DNA of 5,986 bases, from contig JAJYZK010000001.1 of assembly GCA_021799945.1 (NCBI GenBank), forward strand, positions 1,003 to 6,988. Reading direction: 5' to 3'. Made by a program: the position numbers and the translations under genes. The stretch's first letter is position 1, and every line of letters begins with the position of its first letter. The notes under the pieces were generated by a model, which saw only the letters and a list, made by a program, of their open reading frames with translations, ran no database searches and was not told where the DNA came from. Origin of the DNA: Acidobacteriota bacterium (GTDB lineage: Bacteria > Acidobacteriota > Terriglobia > Terriglobales > Acidobacteriaceae). Of this stretch, positions 5,914 to 5,986 are shown one piece after another.

Positions 5914-5986
5914 ATGCGGCGCTCTGAACCCCGCGCTCTGAGCTACGGGGATCCATATGGTGGGCCATTGGCTCCGAGGCGCCAAG
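5914..5986 (+). CDS. Possible start of a rightward gene, cut by the window edge
   Basis: An ATG at 5914 opens a frame (MRRSEPRALSYGDPYGGPLA...) that continues to the window end, with GGAGG at 5895-5899 ahead of it at a rather long 14-base spacing. A rival start in another frame is the ATG at 5957 (MVGHWLRGAK...), with GGGG at 5947-5950 spaced six bases. Only one can be right and neither fragment is recognisable. An AT-rich TTAAATTAAG at 5861-5870 could be part of a promoter. The call is weak because the fragments are only 24 and 10 codons. Confidence 0.2.
   Translation, partial: MRRSEPRALSYGDPYGGPLAPRRQ
5919..5941. repeat. GCGCTCTGA direct repeat, 14 bp apart
   Basis: GCGCTCTGA occurs at 5919-5927 and 5933-5941 in the stretch downstream of ftsZ. 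Function is unknown and it may be a chance match in GC-rich sequence. Confidence 0.4.

Noticed and set aside
5938..5946. GTAGCTCAG on the minus strand, resembling the start of a tRNA D-arm
   Set aside because: The D-loop would be too long, no anticodon stem or TTCGA-type T-arm follows, and the acceptor strand has no partner. It is not a tRNA.
1..5986. CRISPR array, insertion sequence, toxin-antitoxin or defence system
   Set aside because: No regularly spaced repeats, transposase motifs, terminal inverted repeats or small gene pairs were seen. The window is essentially filled by housekeeping division genes.

Overview
The window carries the distal part of a division and cell wall (dcw) cluster from a GC-rich bacterium. 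Four complete genes lie on the + strand in the order murC, ftsQ, ftsA, ftsZ. The protein sequences resemble those I associate with Acidobacteriota, possibly the Solibacter/Bryobacter side. The cues are MurC beginning MFAKAQRVHFIGIGGIGM, FtsQ carrying FLRARSRVPVRRG just before its membrane segment, and FtsZ beginning with EEIRIQYNDEIPRGAKIKVIG. This assignment comes from memory and no search was run.

Layout: positions 1-256 are AT-richer than the rest. They hold at most the first codons of a leftward gene, a 23-bp perfect inverted repeat (176-198) and a TATAGA element just ahead of murC. MurC (257-1633) makes UDP-MurNAc-L-Ala in the cytoplasm. A 268-bp gap (1634-1901) follows, in the place where many dcw clusters carry murB and/or ddl. 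It holds no recognisable gene, but it has an 11-bp tandem repeat, a 9-bp direct repeat spaced 21 bp and a TATAGT element that could start an ftsQAZ transcript. FtsQ (1902-3053), FtsA (3050-4267) and FtsZ (4299-5711) are tightly packed: ftsQ and ftsA overlap by 4 bp (GTGA), and ftsA and ftsZ are 31 bp apart. An 11-bp tandem duplication spans the ftsA stop. After ftsZ there is a long imperfect hairpin and about 200 bp of non-coding sequence, then possibly the start of another rightward gene at the edge.

Together, MurC supplies peptidoglycan precursor, FtsZ polymerises into the Z-ring, FtsA tethers FtsZ to the membrane through its C-terminal amphipathic helix, and FtsQ links the ring to the periplasmic septal synthesis complex. 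I see no new biological system. Points worth a second look are the gaps where dcw neighbours would be expected, a Glu in place of the phosphate-2 Asp of FtsA, the long charged cytoplasmic part of FtsQ, and several short repeats in the intergenic stretches. No tRNA, rRNA, CRISPR array or mobile element was found.
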